Source of the DNA: Brevibacillus thermoruber 423
GTDB taxonomy: Bacteria > Bacillota > Bacilli > Brevibacillales > Brevibacillaceae
Direction of reading: 5' to 3'
Assembly (NCBI RefSeq): GCF_000454065.1
Contig: NZ_KE695653.1
Span: 362,072-426,071 of the forward strand
DNA length: 64,000 nucleotides
A model generated the notes under the pieces. It was not told where the DNA came from, did no database searches, and saw nothing but the letters and a program-made list of their open reading frames with translations. Within the stretch, counting starts at the first letter, position 1. Each line of letters opens with the position of its first letter. This document shows, in pieces, positions 46,329 through 58,927 of the stretch. The translations under genes were made by a program, and so were the position numbers.

Positions 46329-47579
46329 TTATTCATTATGACAGATATTTTCAATTAATTCCATAACTTCAAACGATAAGTTTTTCTCGTTTTTTCGATG
46401 GTAGGCCAAGAGGAGACAAATGCACTCGGTTACTTTTTTGAAAGCCCCTAGCTGTCGATAATAAGAAATACTTTGAAGTATGCTATGCAGCCCTTCGTCA
46501 ACCAGTCCAACTGCAAACTGACACAAGCCTTTTCGCTTATAATACCTGGCTGCCTGTTTAATCCTATTTGGGTGGCTGATGTAACCAGAAGGCACAAACT
46601 CTCCTTCTGACTCAATCAGTTCATGTATCAGATCGTTTCTACCGGTCTCCAGGTACACTTCCAAAAGATCACTTGCAATGGAAATACGGCTGTTGTGGTC
46701 AGCCTCATCAAGACACTTTTTATAGAGACTGATCGCTTCGTCGTGTTGTCCCTTTTTGGCGTGAAGAAGCGCTCGCAGGTGTTTTTTACGAAAGTCCGCA
46801 TATTCGCTGTTTTCATACTGTTTTAAGTAAAACTCGGCAAGAACCAAATCACCCAGTCGCAAGTATGAATTCACAATCGCAATTAGCGCAGAGGCTTTCT
46901 GTTTGTTGTCCGTTTGGTCTTCAAGTATTCCTTTTCTACACAACTCTATACATTCGTTATAATACCCCAAGATTGAAGCATGTCCACCAATTCGATAATA
47001 AAAAGTAATGCGCTCAATCGGTTGTAAGGAATCCAAGTAGTGCAACAGTTCCTTTCCTCTGCGGTACGTTTCTTCAAAGTTGCAAAAATCATCACGTTCT
47101 AGTAAGTACCGCTCATAAAGCCCCTTCGCCAAGTAATAGGGAATTCCATGCTTTCTGGTATATTCAATGAGCACATCGTACAATACCAGTTTAATGCCCT
47201 GATCGTCCGTACCATTTGCCGTTTGGAAAAGGTGGTCCAGAGCAAGAAATGTATCCATTCTGGGCGTGTCCAGCAATTTTTGGGCCGCTTTTTCGATAAC
47301 GGTTTTGTTTTTGTGGGCTATGGCTTCTTGGAGCAGGAACTTTAATGTTTCCGCCCGTTCTGTTACATCCAGATACGTACTGATTACCAATCCGTAGGGA
47401 ATATTCAATGTGCTTCCGATCTTTTTCCAGGTGGCAAATCCAGGCCGTTTCGTTTCCCCGGATTCAATCCGAGACAGGACGCTTTTGCTGACGCCTGACC
47501 GCTCCGCCAGTTCGCTTAATGTGATATTTTCCTGATGCCTGTACCTGAGAAGCACATCTGCAAAGTCTCCAAACCCCAT
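46329..47579 (-). CDS. XRE-HTH and TPR-repeat regulator, RRNPP-type peptide receptor
   Basis: 416 residues. The N-terminal HTH_XRE domain (about 6-62) shows ITLSELAERSGVSKSVLSRIESGETKRP; the rest is helical with TPR-like pairs (LGDLVLAEFYLKQYENSEYADFRKKHLRALLHAKKGQHDEAISLYKKCL), about 75-416. This is the architecture of RRNPP receptors (PlcR, NprR, AimR, and the AloR group described in Paenibacillus). The gene directly downstream encodes a 41-residue secreted peptide, the expected cognate signal. A palindrome CCTAAAACTTTAGG lies 16 bases upstream of the start, a candidate autoregulatory operator. Ribosome site AGGTAGGGGG. The coding sequence is more AT-rich than the neighbours, which suggests it entered between mnmE and jag. 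Target genes are unknown. Confidence 0.85.
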   Translation of the reverse strand: MGFGDFADVLLRYRHQENITLSELAERSGVSKSVLSRIESGETKRPGFATWKKIGSTLNIPYGLVISTYLDVTERAETLKFLLQEAIAHKNKTVIEKAAQKLLDTPRMDTFLALDHLFQTANGTDDQGIKLVLYDVLIEYTRKHGIPYYLAKGLYERYLLERDDFCNFEETYRRGKELLHYLDSLQPIERITFYYRIGGHASILGYYNECIELCRKGILEDQTDNKQKASALIAIVNSYLRLGDLVLAEFYLKQYENSEYADFRKKHLRALLHAKKGQHDEAISLYKKCLDEADHNSRISIASDLLEVYLETGRNDLIHELIESEGEFVPSGYISHPNRIKQAARYYKRKGLCQFAVGLVDEGLHSILQSISYYRQLGAFKKVTECICLLLAYHRKNEKNLSFEVMELIENICHNE

Positions 47580-47594
47580 GGCAGAAGCCCCCTA

Positions 47595-47608
47595 CCTAAA
47601 ACTTTAGG
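47595..47608. promoter_or_regulatory. Candidate operator upstream of the XRE/TPR regulator
   Basis: CCTAAA-AC-TTTAGG, a 14-bp inverted repeat between the regulator start and an AT-rich promoter region. Autoregulation is inferred from position. Confidence 0.45.
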
Positions 47609-47860
47609 AATTTTCACTTTTCCTTATGATTAGAATACCACAAAATTTTTTTGATGGTAATCGTTTCCTTGGATATGCCCATGATTTTTGTGAGCTTATT
47701 CCCATAACTAGCAAGAAAAGTTCTTCGCTTTCCATATCGTTTATCATCATAATTTTACTAATGTTTCACACAAAAGAAAATGAAAAGGGAGCCGCAGCGA
47801 ATGGAAAACAAGCCGATTCCGCTTCCATGCGGTCTGCATCCATGACGTCCCTGCCGGGCA

Positions 47861-47891
47861 TAAAAAAAGAAGCCTACCTGGAGGCTTCTTT
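47861..47891 (-). terminator. Terminator overlapping the end of jag
   Basis: AGAAGCC-TACCTGGA-GGCTTCT hairpin with seven Ts on the minus strand; the jag stop (47874-47876) is in its loop. Confidence 0.75.
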
Positions 47892-48503
47892 GGGCGCGAT
47901 CACGATGCAGCGATTGGGTTCGTCCCCTTCGCTGTAGGTGACCACATCCGCACGTTTTTGCAAAAACGAGTGAATCACTTTCCGTTCCGCGGCCGACATC
48001 GGTTCCAGCCGGACGGAGCGCTTGGTGGCGACAGCCTTTTTGGCCACCCGCTCGGCCAGCTGCTCCAGCGTTTCCTTGCGGCGCGTGCGGTAGTTTTCAG
48101 CATCGAGAATGATGCGGACGTGTTTGTCCGCGTGGCGGTTTGCTACGACATTTACGAGATACTGTAGTGAGTCTAAGGTCTGTCCCCTGCGGCCGATAAT
48201 GATCCCCAGGTTGGTCCCCTGTATGTCAAACAGGATGCCGTCTTCCACGGGGCGCGTTTCCACTCGGGCGTCCACGTTCATGTTGGCCAGCACATCCTGC
48301 AGAAACGCGAGGCCCTGATCCACCGGATCGACATTGACCTCCACTTCCACCTTGGCGTCCCGCGAACCAATCAGCCCGAACAACCCCCTGCTCGGCTCCT
48401 CCAGGACGCGCACGCTCACCTTGTCACGTGTGACGCCCAGTTCTTCCAAGGCCTTTCGCACAGCATCGTCAATGGTCTTTGCCGCAGCTACCACCTTTTT
48501 CAC
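47874..48503 (-). CDS. jag: Jag/KhpB RNA-binding protein
   Basis: 209 residues: N-terminal Jag domain (KKVVAAAKTIDDAVRKALEELG), KH domain with GIIIGRRGQTLDSLQYLVN and C-terminal R3H domain (SAAERKVIHSFLQK). It binds RNA with KhpA and affects cell division and elongation. It overlaps the yidC stop by 4 bases; GTG start after AAGGAGGG. Confidence 0.96.
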   Translation of the reverse strand: MKKVVAAAKTIDDAVRKALEELGVTRDKVSVRVLEEPSRGLFGLIGSRDAKVEVEVNVDPVDQGLAFLQDVLANMNVDARVETRPVEDGILFDIQGTNLGIIIGRRGQTLDSLQYLVNVVANRHADKHVRIILDAENYRTRRKETLEQLAERVAKKAVATKRSVRLEPMSAAERKVIHSFLQKRADVVTYSEGDEPNRCIVIAPKEASR

Positions 48504-49258
48504 TTGGAGGTTCCCTCCTTAGGACGCGGCGCTTTGTTTGTGTCGCGATACAGGAAATACGTCTGCACGATCGTAAACAGGTTGCCGTACACCCAGTACA
48601 GGGACAGCGCCGACGGCAGCGTTACGGCGATCGCCAGAATCATCAGCGGCATCATGATCGTCATCAACTGCATCTGCGGATTGTTCTGCACCGCCGATCC
48701 CATCATCTTGGACTGCAGGTACGTGGTAATCGCCGCCACGATCGGCAGGATGTAGTACGGGTCCTTTTCCCCCAGCGACATCCACAGGAAGGTGTGGTTC
48801 TTGATTTCTTCCGTCCGGATAATCGCGTGGTAAAACGCGATCAGAATCGGCATCTGCACCAGCAGCGGCAGGCAGCCGGCCAGCGGATTCACGTTGTTCT
48901 TCTGGAACAGCACAAGCGTTTCCTGCTGGGCCTTTTGCGGATCGTTTTTATACTTCTCGCGGATTTTTTGCAGTTCCGGCTGAAGCTCCTGCATTTTCTT
49001 GGAACTCTTGATCTGCTTGACCATCAGCGGCAGCACGAGCAGGCGGATGATGATGGTGGCCACCAAAATCCCCAAACCGTAACTGCCCCCCAGTACCACC
49101 GCGCTCTCTTTGATGAGCCAGGACAGCGGCCAGACGAAATACTTGTCCCATATGCCGGTGGCGTCCGGACCGATCGGCGCAGCGGCCTGAGGGTTGCAGC
49201 CCGACAGGATCAGTACCAGCAGGGCCAGCATGGATATGCTGAGGATGCGTCTTCTCAA
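48500..49258 (-). CDS. yidC: Membrane insertase YidC/SpoIIIJ
   Basis: 252 residues. A lipoprotein signal (LALLVLILSGC) then five membrane helices with the family segments VLPLMVKQIKSSKKMQELQPEL and NPLAGCLPLLVQMPILIAFYHAI. It inserts membrane proteins with or without SecYEG; the SpoIIIJ type is needed for forespore sigma-G activation. TTG 49258 is chosen because AAGGAGG lies 7 bases upstream; GTG 49294 would put that ribosome site inside the gene. Confidence 0.95.
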   Translation of the reverse strand: MRRRILSISMLALLVLILSGCNPQAAAPIGPDATGIWDKYFVWPLSWLIKESAVVLGGSYGLGILVATIIIRLLVLPLMVKQIKSSKKMQELQPELQKIREKYKNDPQKAQQETLVLFQKNNVNPLAGCLPLLVQMPILIAFYHAIIRTEEIKNHTFLWMSLGEKDPYYILPIVAAITTYLQSKMMGSAVQNNPQMQLMTIMMPLMILAIAVTLPSALSLYWVYGNLFTIVQTYFLYRDTNKAPRPKEGTSK

Positions 49259-49300
49259 AGGATGGTCCTCCTTTTCCCTGATTCGGTTGTTCACGATTGA

Positions 49301-49525
49301 TTACGAATTGCGTTGATCCGGCACAGGATCGAATCCGCCCGGATGAAACGGGTGGCACTTCAACAGGCGGCGCAGGGCCAACCAGCCCCCCTTCCACGCC
49401 CCGAACCGGCGAATGGCCTCGATCGCGTAGTGCGAACAGGTGGGCGCAAACCGGCATGTAGGCGGTTTCAACGGGGACAGAAACAGTTGGTATCCGCGTA
49501 TCAGCCATACCATTATGCGCGCCAT
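49301..49525 (-). CDS. yidD: Membrane protein insertion efficiency factor YidD
   Basis: 74 residues. Core motifs [28 protein letters not shown] and GGFDPVPD. It is an amphipathic inner-surface protein that aids YidC-mediated insertion. Start ATG 49525 or GTG 49528; both fit GAGGG. It lies between rnpA (7-base gap) and yidC. Confidence 0.95.
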   Translation of the reverse strand: MARIMVWLIRGYQLFLSPLKPPTCRFAPTCSHYAIEAIRRFGAWKGGWLALRRLLKCHPFHPGGFDPVPDQRNS

Positions 49526-49532
49526 CACCGTT

Positions 49533-49901
49533 TCACCCTCTTTTTTGGTTATGTACGGGTGTCTGTCTGATCACCTTGGCTCGTTTCATCACGTGCAGGA
49601 GCGATTGTTCGATCGCGTCCAGCGTCATCGCTTCCACGCCGGGTCGAGCGATGATGACCAGATCCACGTCCGGCGGGATGACGCCTTCCAATCGGCCCAC
49701 CGCCTCGCGGATCAACCGCTTGACCCGGTTCCGGATCACGGCGTTGCCGATTTTTTTGCTGACGGAAATCCCGGCGCGAAACGCGGCTTGTCCCTCCTGT
49801 TTGGCGCAATACAGGACAAACTGCTTGTTTGCCGCCGAGCTCCCCTTTTGAAACACTGCTTGGAAGTGCTCGTTTTTTCTGAGCCGATGCGAACGATGCA
49901 A
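49533..49901 (-). CDS. rnpA: Ribonuclease P protein component
   Basis: 122 residues. Conserved RNR signature [14 protein letters not shown] and KNEHFQAVF at the N-terminus. It binds RNase P RNA and matures tRNA 5' ends. TTG 49901 lies 9 bases after GGGG; TTG 49910 would abut it. A perfect TATAAT is 24 bases upstream. Unusually it is separated from rpmH by about 500 bases and a terminator. Confidence 0.94.
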   Translation of the reverse strand: MHRSHRLRKNEHFQAVFQKGSSAANKQFVLYCAKQEGQAAFRAGISVSKKIGNAVIRNRVKRLIREAVGRLEGVIPPDVDLVIIARPGVEAMTLDAIEQSLLHVMKRAKVIRQTPVHNQKRG

Positions 49902-50396
49902 GGTAAACAACCCCTAACATCATAATTATAGTAGAAAACGTATGCAGCATCTACCAGTATATCCTGGTTTCGTCCACTTTTTTCCCCCGTCCGACCGATC
50001 CTCCCGCACGCGCGCGGATGATTCCGGTCCGGCACTCGCGCAGATACACCGTCCGGCGAGGCTAAGAAAAAAGCCGGTCCCATCCCTCTCGCGTTCCAAT
50101 GTCCTTCCTCCTCCTTGCCGTTCCCCGCATTCGTAAAACGAGACCTTCTTCTATATAGAAACGAACGCAATCGCAAAAGGTTTCGAATCTGCGGCAAGAA
50201 CGCCCGCCCGGTTGTCCCTACGCGCTCTTCCCTCTCGGCCGCACTAGCGGTGAGCCGGGCGAGCGCGTTCTCTCCGGGCAGTCCCTCTCAAGGAGCGGCG
50301 CCAATCGGCGCCTGCTGCGGACACAAGTCCTGCGGTCAGGTGATGTCCCGACTGATATCCATCACATACAGCAAAAAAGGCCACTGTAGCTGTGGC
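49902..50396. other. Spacer between rpmH and rnpA
   Basis: 495 bases where most bacteria have a few tens. It contains a -10 element TATAAT (minus strand, 49925-49930) for rnpA and the rpmH terminator; the rest is GC-rich with no supportable gene. Confidence 0.55.
49925..49930 (-). promoter_or_regulatory. -10 element of an rnpA promoter
   Basis: Perfect TATAAT on the minus strand, 24 bases upstream of the chosen rnpA start. The sequence 17 bases further upstream (TAGATG) is a poor -35, so strength is uncertain. Confidence 0.45.
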
Positions 50397-50397
50397 C
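50373..50397 (-). terminator. Terminator of rpmH
   Basis: GGCCAC-AGCTACA-GTGGCC (50379-50397) followed by six Ts on the minus strand, overlapping the rpmH stop. Confidence 0.8.
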
Positions 50398-50531
50398 TAT
50401 GCGGAAAGCACTTTTCTACCTTTACGACGACGGGCTGCCAAGACCTTACGGCCGTTTTTCGTGCTCATGCGCTTGCGGAACCCGTGGTCCTTTTTGCGTT
50501 TGCGATTATTTGGATTAAACGTTGGTTTCAT
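50397..50531 (-). CDS. rpmH: 50S ribosomal protein L34
   Basis: 44 residues, highly basic. It opens [19 protein letters not shown] and ends [15 protein letters not shown], the invariant L34 sequence. ATG 50531 follows GGAGGTG. It has its own sigma-A promoter facing away from dnaA and its own terminator. Confidence 0.98.
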   Translation of the reverse strand: MKPTFNPNNRKRKKDHGFRKRMSTKNGRKVLAARRRKGRKVLSA

Positions 50532-50569
50532 TCCCTATACACCTCCGTCCTCAAAAGGCATTCTTTCGC

Positions 50570-50598
50570 ATTATAAGGAGATTTGCCTAAAAAGTCAA
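50570..50598 (-). promoter_or_regulatory. Sigma-A promoter of rpmH
   Basis: Minus strand TTGACT (50593-50598), 17-base spacer, TATAAT (50570-50575), 39 bases before the rpmH start. Confidence 0.85.
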
Positions 50599-50820
50599 GC
50601 GGACCCGGCAGCGCCATCCAAGGAAAAATATCCCCACAAAACTATTTCCCGTCTTGTGGATATCATTTTATCCACACTCGCACATTTCGACAAGGTTATC
50701 TACAGCTTGTACACAAAATATAGGGGTGTGAATATGTGCCCAACACCAGTGGTTGTGTTTGTGGATAAGTGCGAAAAAACCATTGATACCATGCCTTTTA
50801 TCTGTTATTATGTTTTTGTT

Positions 50821-50850
50821 TTGGAACGTGCATAACTCCATTGGGATAAT
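50821..50850 (+). promoter_or_regulatory. Candidate dnaA promoter
   Basis: TTGGAA, 18-base spacer, GATAAT, about 250 bases upstream of dnaA and among DnaA boxes, which would allow autorepression. Moderate match only. Confidence 0.3.
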
Positions 50851-51096
50851 CAGATTTTCCACAGTGTGTGGATAAGTTTGTGGACAGCTTTCCTCAGTTG
50901 TGAATGATTGTATTCACAATGATGCGGATAACCGTCTACTTTTTTTCGCTTCTCTGAGCGAAATCCCTTTTTTTCGACTTTTTTTATCCACAGTCGACAC
51001 GCTGTAATCGTGTTGAAAATTCGTCCTGTTGGTCATCCGCCATTCCGATCATTTTCATTCATTCCATAATCGTTTGCCCGAAAGGAGGGATTCTGG

Positions 51097-52458
<1,362 letters not shown>

Positions 52459-52672
52459 CCTGTGAATTGTGAATAACGCCAAAAGCCTATACACAACTTA
52501 CCCACATGTGTATAGGCTATCTTTTACGTCAGAAATGGGGATATCCACAAACCCACAGGGCCTAGTACTACTTCTGTTAAAAAAGATAGATCCTAATAGG
52601 ATATGAAAGAGAAGCGGGCATTATGCACAGCGGCCCAAAACGAGATGGCAGGAAAAAGGGAGGTTTACGGTG
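52459..52672. other. oriC, downstream part with DnaA-trio and unwinding element
   Basis: Between dnaA and dnaN. DnaA-box-like 9-mers at 52468-52476, 52498-52506 and 52541-52549 are followed by a GC-rich CCCACAGGGCC, then TAGTACTACTTCTG (52564-52577), which reads as DnaA-trios, then AT-rich AAAAAAGATAG. This order (boxes, GC cluster, trios, DUE) matches the B. subtilis basal unwinding system. Confidence 0.75.
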
Positions 52673-53812
52673 ATGCACATTACCGTTCAACGCGAAAAAC
52701 TGGTTAACGCCGTTTCGCACGTCAGCAAGGCGGTATCCAGCCGAACGACGATTCCGATCCTGACCGGGATCAAGATGAAAGCGGATGAAGAGGGACTAAC
52801 GCTGACCGCCAGTGATTCCGACGTCTCCATCGAAGTGCTCATACCCACGGAGGAAGGAGACGAATGGGGGGTAACCGTTCACCAGCCGGGAAGCATCGTG
52901 CTGACCGCGCGCATTTTCAGCGAAATCGTACGGAAACTGCCGAGCAACGAAATTCAGATCCAGGTGGATGACCGCCTGGTGACGCAAATCCGGTCCGGCC
53001 AAGCGGAATTCACGATCAACGGGATGGACGCGAACGAATTTCCACAGCTGCCGCAGTTGGAAGAGGACAAGGTGTTCAGCGTGCCGGGCGATTTGCTGAA
53101 AGCGATGATTCGCCAGACCGTGTTTGCCGTGTCCACGTCCGAAATGCGGCCGATTCTCACCGGGTTGATGTGGTCGCTGGACCGCGGCCAACTGAAATTC
53201 GTCGCGACCGACAGCCACCGCCTGGCCAGCCGCACGGCGATGGTGGAGTGCCCGGAAGAGCTTTCCTTCCACAATGTGGTCGTACCGGGTAAAAGCTGCA
53301 ACGAATTGGTCAAAATATTGGATGAAGACCAACATCCGGTCGACATCGTCGTAGCCGACAATCAGATTCTGGTGAAGTCGAAGCACATTTTGTTCTACTC
53401 CCGTCTGCTGGAAGGGACGTATCCGGACACGACCCGGATCATCCCGCAGGGCAGCAAGACGGAAATCACGGTCGGCACAAAGGAATTCCTGCAGTCGATC
53501 GAGCGCGCTTCCCTGTTGAGCCGCGAGGGCAAATCCAACGTGGTGCGCCTCGTGACACTGCCGGACGGCAGCGTGGAGATCACCTCCAACGCGCCGGAGA
53601 TCGGGAAGGTGACGGAGATCGTCGTGCCCAAGTCGCTCAACGGCGAGGAGCTGAAAATCTCCTTTAACGCCAAGTACATGATCGACGCGCTTCGCTCCAT
53701 CGACAGCAGCGAAATCAAAGCCAGCTTTACCGGCCCGATGAGCCCGTTTGTCATCCGTCCGACCGACCATGACTGGATGCTTCACCTGATCCTGCCGGTC
53801 CGGACCTATTAG
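52673..53812 (+). CDS. dnaN: DNA polymerase III beta subunit (sliding clamp)
   Basis: 379 residues. Three clamp domains; opening HITVQREKLVNAVSHVSKAVSSRTTIPILTGI and the C-terminal PLILPVRTY-like end (LHLILPVRTY). It tethers polymerases to DNA. ATG 52673 with GGGAGG upstream; GTG 52670 immediately before is an alternative. Confidence 0.98.
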   Translation: MHITVQREKLVNAVSHVSKAVSSRTTIPILTGIKMKADEEGLTLTASDSDVSIEVLIPTEEGDEWGVTVHQPGSIVLTARIFSEIVRKLPSNEIQIQVDDRLVTQIRSGQAEFTINGMDANEFPQLPQLEEDKVFSVPGDLLKAMIRQTVFAVSTSEMRPILTGLMWSLDRGQLKFVATDSHRLASRTAMVECPEELSFHNVVVPGKSCNELVKILDEDQHPVDIVVADNQILVKSKHILFYSRLLEGTYPDTTRIIPQGSKTEITVGTKEFLQSIERASLLSREGKSNVVRLVTLPDGSVEITSNAPEIGKVTEIVVPKSLNGEELKISFNAKYMIDALRSIDSSEIKASFTGPMSPFVIRPTDHDWMLHLILPVRTY

Positions 53813-53839
53813 TAATTGGAAAAGGAAAGGAGCCCATCC

Positions 53840-54055
53840 ATGCGAGAGGTGTCCATTCAAACCGAGTACATCGCCCTGGGCCAGTTCCTCAAGCTGGCCG
53901 ACATTATTGACACCGGCGGGATGGCCAAAGCGTTTCTCGCCGAAGTGCCGATCCTGGTCAACGGCGAAGAGGAAAACCGGCGCGGCCGCAAGCTGTATCC
54001 CGGCGATGAGGTGACGGTCGAAGGGCACGGCCGGTTCAAAGTGGTGCGCCGCTGA
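53840..54055 (+). CDS. rlbA: S4-domain protein RlbA/YaaA
   Basis: 71 residues with an S4 RNA-binding fold (LGQFLKLADIIDTGGMAKAFLAEVPILVNGEEENRRGRKLYPGD). In Bacillales it lies between dnaN and recF and is linked to late assembly of the 50S subunit. ATG 53840 follows AAAGGAG. Confidence 0.93.
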   Translation: MREVSIQTEYIALGQFLKLADIIDTGGMAKAFLAEVPILVNGEEENRRGRKLYPGDEVTVEGHGRFKVVRR

Positions 54056-54071
54056 GAGGAGAGCGTGATTC

Positions 54072-55190
54072 TTGTTTCTCAAGAACCTGTCGCTAACCCA
54101 TTTTCGCAATTACGACGCGCTGTCCCTCACGTTTGACGGCCCCATTCAGCTGTTTATCGGCAACAACGCGCAAGGCAAGACCAACGTGTTGGAGTCCATC
54201 TACGTTCTCGCTCTGGCCAAATCCCACCGGACGCCCCGGGACAAGGAGCTGATTGCCTGGGATGCCGATTTTGCCGCCATCCGCAGCGACGTCGAGCGCC
54301 GCTACGGATCGGTCCGTCTGGAGCTGCAGTTGACCGCCAAGGGAAAACGGGCCAAAATCAACGGGATGGAACAGCAAAAATTAAGCGAATACGTCGGAGC
54401 ACTCAACGTGGTCATGTTCGCCCCCGAAGATCTGGGAGTGGTCAAGGGGGCGCCTGCCCAACGGCGCCGGTTTATCGACATGGAAATCGGCCAGGTGTCT
54501 CCGACGTATCTGTACTATTTGAGCAATTACAACAAGGTGCTGGCCCAGCGCAATCAACTGCTGAAAGACATGGCGATGAAGAAAAGTAACTCGCTGGAAA
54601 TGCTGGCAATTTGGAATACCCAATTGGCTGATTTAGCGGTAAAATTGTTACGGAAGCGTTTTGAGTTCATTCGGAAGCTGGAAACGTGGGCCCGAGCGAT
54701 CCACGCCGGCATTACCGACGGCAAGGAAACGCTCTCTTTGCATTATGAGAACAGTTCGCCGGTGACGGAAGAGATGGCCGCGGAGCAGGCGGTAGAGGCG
54801 ATGCTGGCCGCCTACGAAGAGGTGTTTGACCGGGAAATGGCGCGGGGCAGCACGCTGATCGGTCCGCACCGGGACGATTTCAGTCTGAAAGTGAACGGCA
54901 TGGACGTACAGACGTACGGTTCCCAGGGACAGCAGCGGACCAGCGCGCTGTCGATCAAACTGGCCGAAATCGAGCTGATCAAGGAAGAAGTGGGCGAGTA
55001 CCCCGTTCTTCTGTTGGATGACGTGCTGTCCGAATTGGATGAACATCGGCAGACGCTGCTGTTGGAAACCATACAGGATCGCGTTCAGACGTTTGTAAGC
55101 ACCACGGGTGTGGAAGGCTTAAAACATCAGGTTCTCCAGCAAGCCTCGCGTTTTTACGTGCGGGAAGGGAAAATCTCCGGGGAAAGGTAG
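54072..55190 (+). CDS. recF: DNA replication and repair protein RecF
   Basis: 372 residues. ABC/SMC-type ATPase with Walker [18 protein letters not shown], signature [15 protein letters not shown] and Walker [16 protein letters not shown]. It helps load RecA at gaps with RecO/RecR. TTG start 54072 after GAGAGGAGAG, 16 bases after rlbA. Confidence 0.97.
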   Translation: MFLKNLSLTHFRNYDALSLTFDGPIQLFIGNNAQGKTNVLESIYVLALAKSHRTPRDKELIAWDADFAAIRSDVERRYGSVRLELQLTAKGKRAKINGMEQQKLSEYVGALNVVMFAPEDLGVVKGAPAQRRRFIDMEIGQVSPTYLYYLSNYNKVLAQRNQLLKDMAMKKSNSLEMLAIWNTQLADLAVKLLRKRFEFIRKLETWARAIHAGITDGKETLSLHYENSSPVTEEMAAEQAVEAMLAAYEEVFDREMARGSTLIGPHRDDFSLKVNGMDVQTYGSQGQQRTSALSIKLAEIELIKEEVGEYPVLLLDDVLSELDEHRQTLLLETIQDRVQTFVSTTGVEGLKHQVLQQASRFYVREGKISGER

Positions 55191-55202
55191 GGAGAACAGG
55201 TT

Positions 55203-57412
<2,210 letters not shown>

Positions 57413-57496
57413 GGGGACGGTTCCCCCATGCCGGATGGGTGCGGATGGAACCGGTCGTTTTTCAAGGAAGCGCATGCGTTTTCGCAACAAACCGGA

Positions 57497-57529
57497 AAAA
57501 GCTTGTCCCGAATGGGGCAGGCTTTTTTT
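57497..57529 (+). terminator. Terminator of gyrB
   Basis: GCTTGTCCC-GAAT-GGGGCAGGC (57501-57522, with G-U pairs) followed by seven Ts. Confidence 0.75.
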
Positions 57530-57639
57530 ATGGGGCGGAGACGACAGCGATGACGCCGCACTTCGTTTGTTGACATTTTTAAACTTACAAAATCATAATG
57601 TATAGGAAATGATATGTCCGACACGCTGGAGGGGAAACC

Positions 57640-58827
57640 ATGAACCAAACGGAGCCGCTTTGGACGAAAGATTTCGTGCTGCTGGCGCTCTCCAATTTTT
57701 TTCTCTTCGTCGGGTTTCAGATGCTGATCCCGACGCTTCCGCTGTTTGTGACCGAACGGGGCGGGGACCAGTTGGCCGTCGGTCTGGTCGTCAGCCTGTT
57801 TACGGTGTCCGCCCTGCTCGTTCGGCCGTTTGCCGGGAAAGCGCTGGATTCGGTCGGACGGCGGCCGGTCTTGATGGTGGGGCTTGCCCTGTTTCTGCTG
57901 TGCGTGGCCGGCTATTACTGGATGGCGACGATCGCTCTCGTGCTGGGGCTTAGGTTTGTGCACGGCATTGGCTGGGGAATTGCCACGACTACGTACGGCA
58001 CGATCGCTTCCGATCTGATCCCGGCTGCGCGGCGCGGGGAAGGCATGGGGTATTTCGGGATGTTCAGCAGCCTGGCGATGGCTCTGGGACCGTTGGTGGG
58101 GCTGTGGCTGGCGCAATCGTTCGGATTTGGCTGGCTGTTCGCGATCTCGTCCGTTTTGACCGCATTGGCCATGCTCCTGTCCAGACCGGTGAAAATGGCC
58201 GCCCCGGCCGGCGCGGGGCGGCGGCAGCCCGCGGCAAAACGGAGCGGACTGGTGGAGCGAAAAGCGCTGTTTCCGTCGCTCCTGGTGCTGTTTCTGGGGG
58301 TGACGTACGGCGGCATTGTCAGTTTTATCACCTTGTTTGGCCAGGAAGCGGGGATCGGCAATGTCGGCCTGTTCTTCCTGTTCAACGCGCTGTCGCTGAT
58401 GCTGATTCGACCGGTTGCCGGGAAACTGTTTGACCGAAAAGGGCATGCCTGGGTACTGCTGCCCGGCGGCGTCGTGCTGGCTGCCGGTCTTCTGACGCTG
58501 TCGTACAGCACGACGTCTTTTGGGCTGATTGCAGCGGCCATCCTGTTTGGAAGCGGGTTTGGCGCGGTTCAGCCGTCGCTGCAGGCCTGGACCATCCACC
58601 GCGTGCCGCCCGACCGGCGCGGTGCGGCGAACGGCACCTTTTTTTCCGCATTCGACCTGGGGATCGGGGCGGGGGCGATGCTCCTGGGCGCAGTAGCCAA
58701 AGCAACCGGTTTTGCCCTGATGTATCGCTGCTCTGTCGTCGTGATTCTGCTCTATCTGATCATCTACCTGGCGTACGTGATCAGGGAGCGGCGTCGGCAT
58801 TCCCGCCTGGAACCCGGTTCGTCCTGA
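57640..58827 (+). CDS. MFS transporter
   Basis: 395 residues with twelve predicted membrane helices in two halves. The loop 2-3 motif GKALDSVGRRPVLMVG fits the MFS signature. Probably a drug or metabolite exporter (YfcJ/YwoG-like); substrate not predictable. GGAGGGG ribosome site. It separates gyrB from gyrA, which are adjacent or nearly so in most Bacilli. Confidence 0.9.
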   Translation: MNQTEPLWTKDFVLLALSNFFLFVGFQMLIPTLPLFVTERGGDQLAVGLVVSLFTVSALLVRPFAGKALDSVGRRPVLMVGLALFLLCVAGYYWMATIALVLGLRFVHGIGWGIATTTYGTIASDLIPAARRGEGMGYFGMFSSLAMALGPLVGLWLAQSFGFGWLFAISSVLTALAMLLSRPVKMAAPAGAGRRQPAAKRSGLVERKALFPSLLVLFLGVTYGGIVSFITLFGQEAGIGNVGLFFLFNALSLMLIRPVAGKLFDRKGHAWVLLPGGVVLAAGLLTLSYSTTSFGLIAAAILFGSGFGAVQPSLQAWTIHRVPPDRRGAANGTFFSAFDLGIGAGAMLLGAVAKATGFALMYRCSVVVILLYLIIYLAYVIRERRRHSRLEPGSS

Positions 58828-58844
58828 GACGGTCCGGGTTTTTT
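58812..58844 (+). terminator. Terminator of the MFS gene
   Basis: ACCCGG...CCGGGT hairpin with a T-run (58838-58844), overlapping the MFS stop codon. Confidence 0.6.
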
Positions 58845-58927
58845 GCTAGCACCGGTTTTATGAACAGGCGGCCGCCTGTTGGCGGTTGGCCGGTCTGACA
58901 GGACACAAAAGAAGCAGGGGGCGTGTC

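Larger units (their letters stand above)
50536..51096. other. oriC, upstream part (rpmH-dnaA intergenic)
   Basis: AT-rich, with perfect DnaA boxes TTATCCACA at 50668-50676 and 50984-50992 (plus) and 50760-50768 and 50867-50875 (minus), and near-perfect boxes at 50655-50663, 50696-50704, 50879-50887 and 50923-50931. This corresponds to the incA/incB box region upstream of dnaA in B. subtilis, the DnaA-assembly half of a bipartite origin. Confidence 0.9.
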
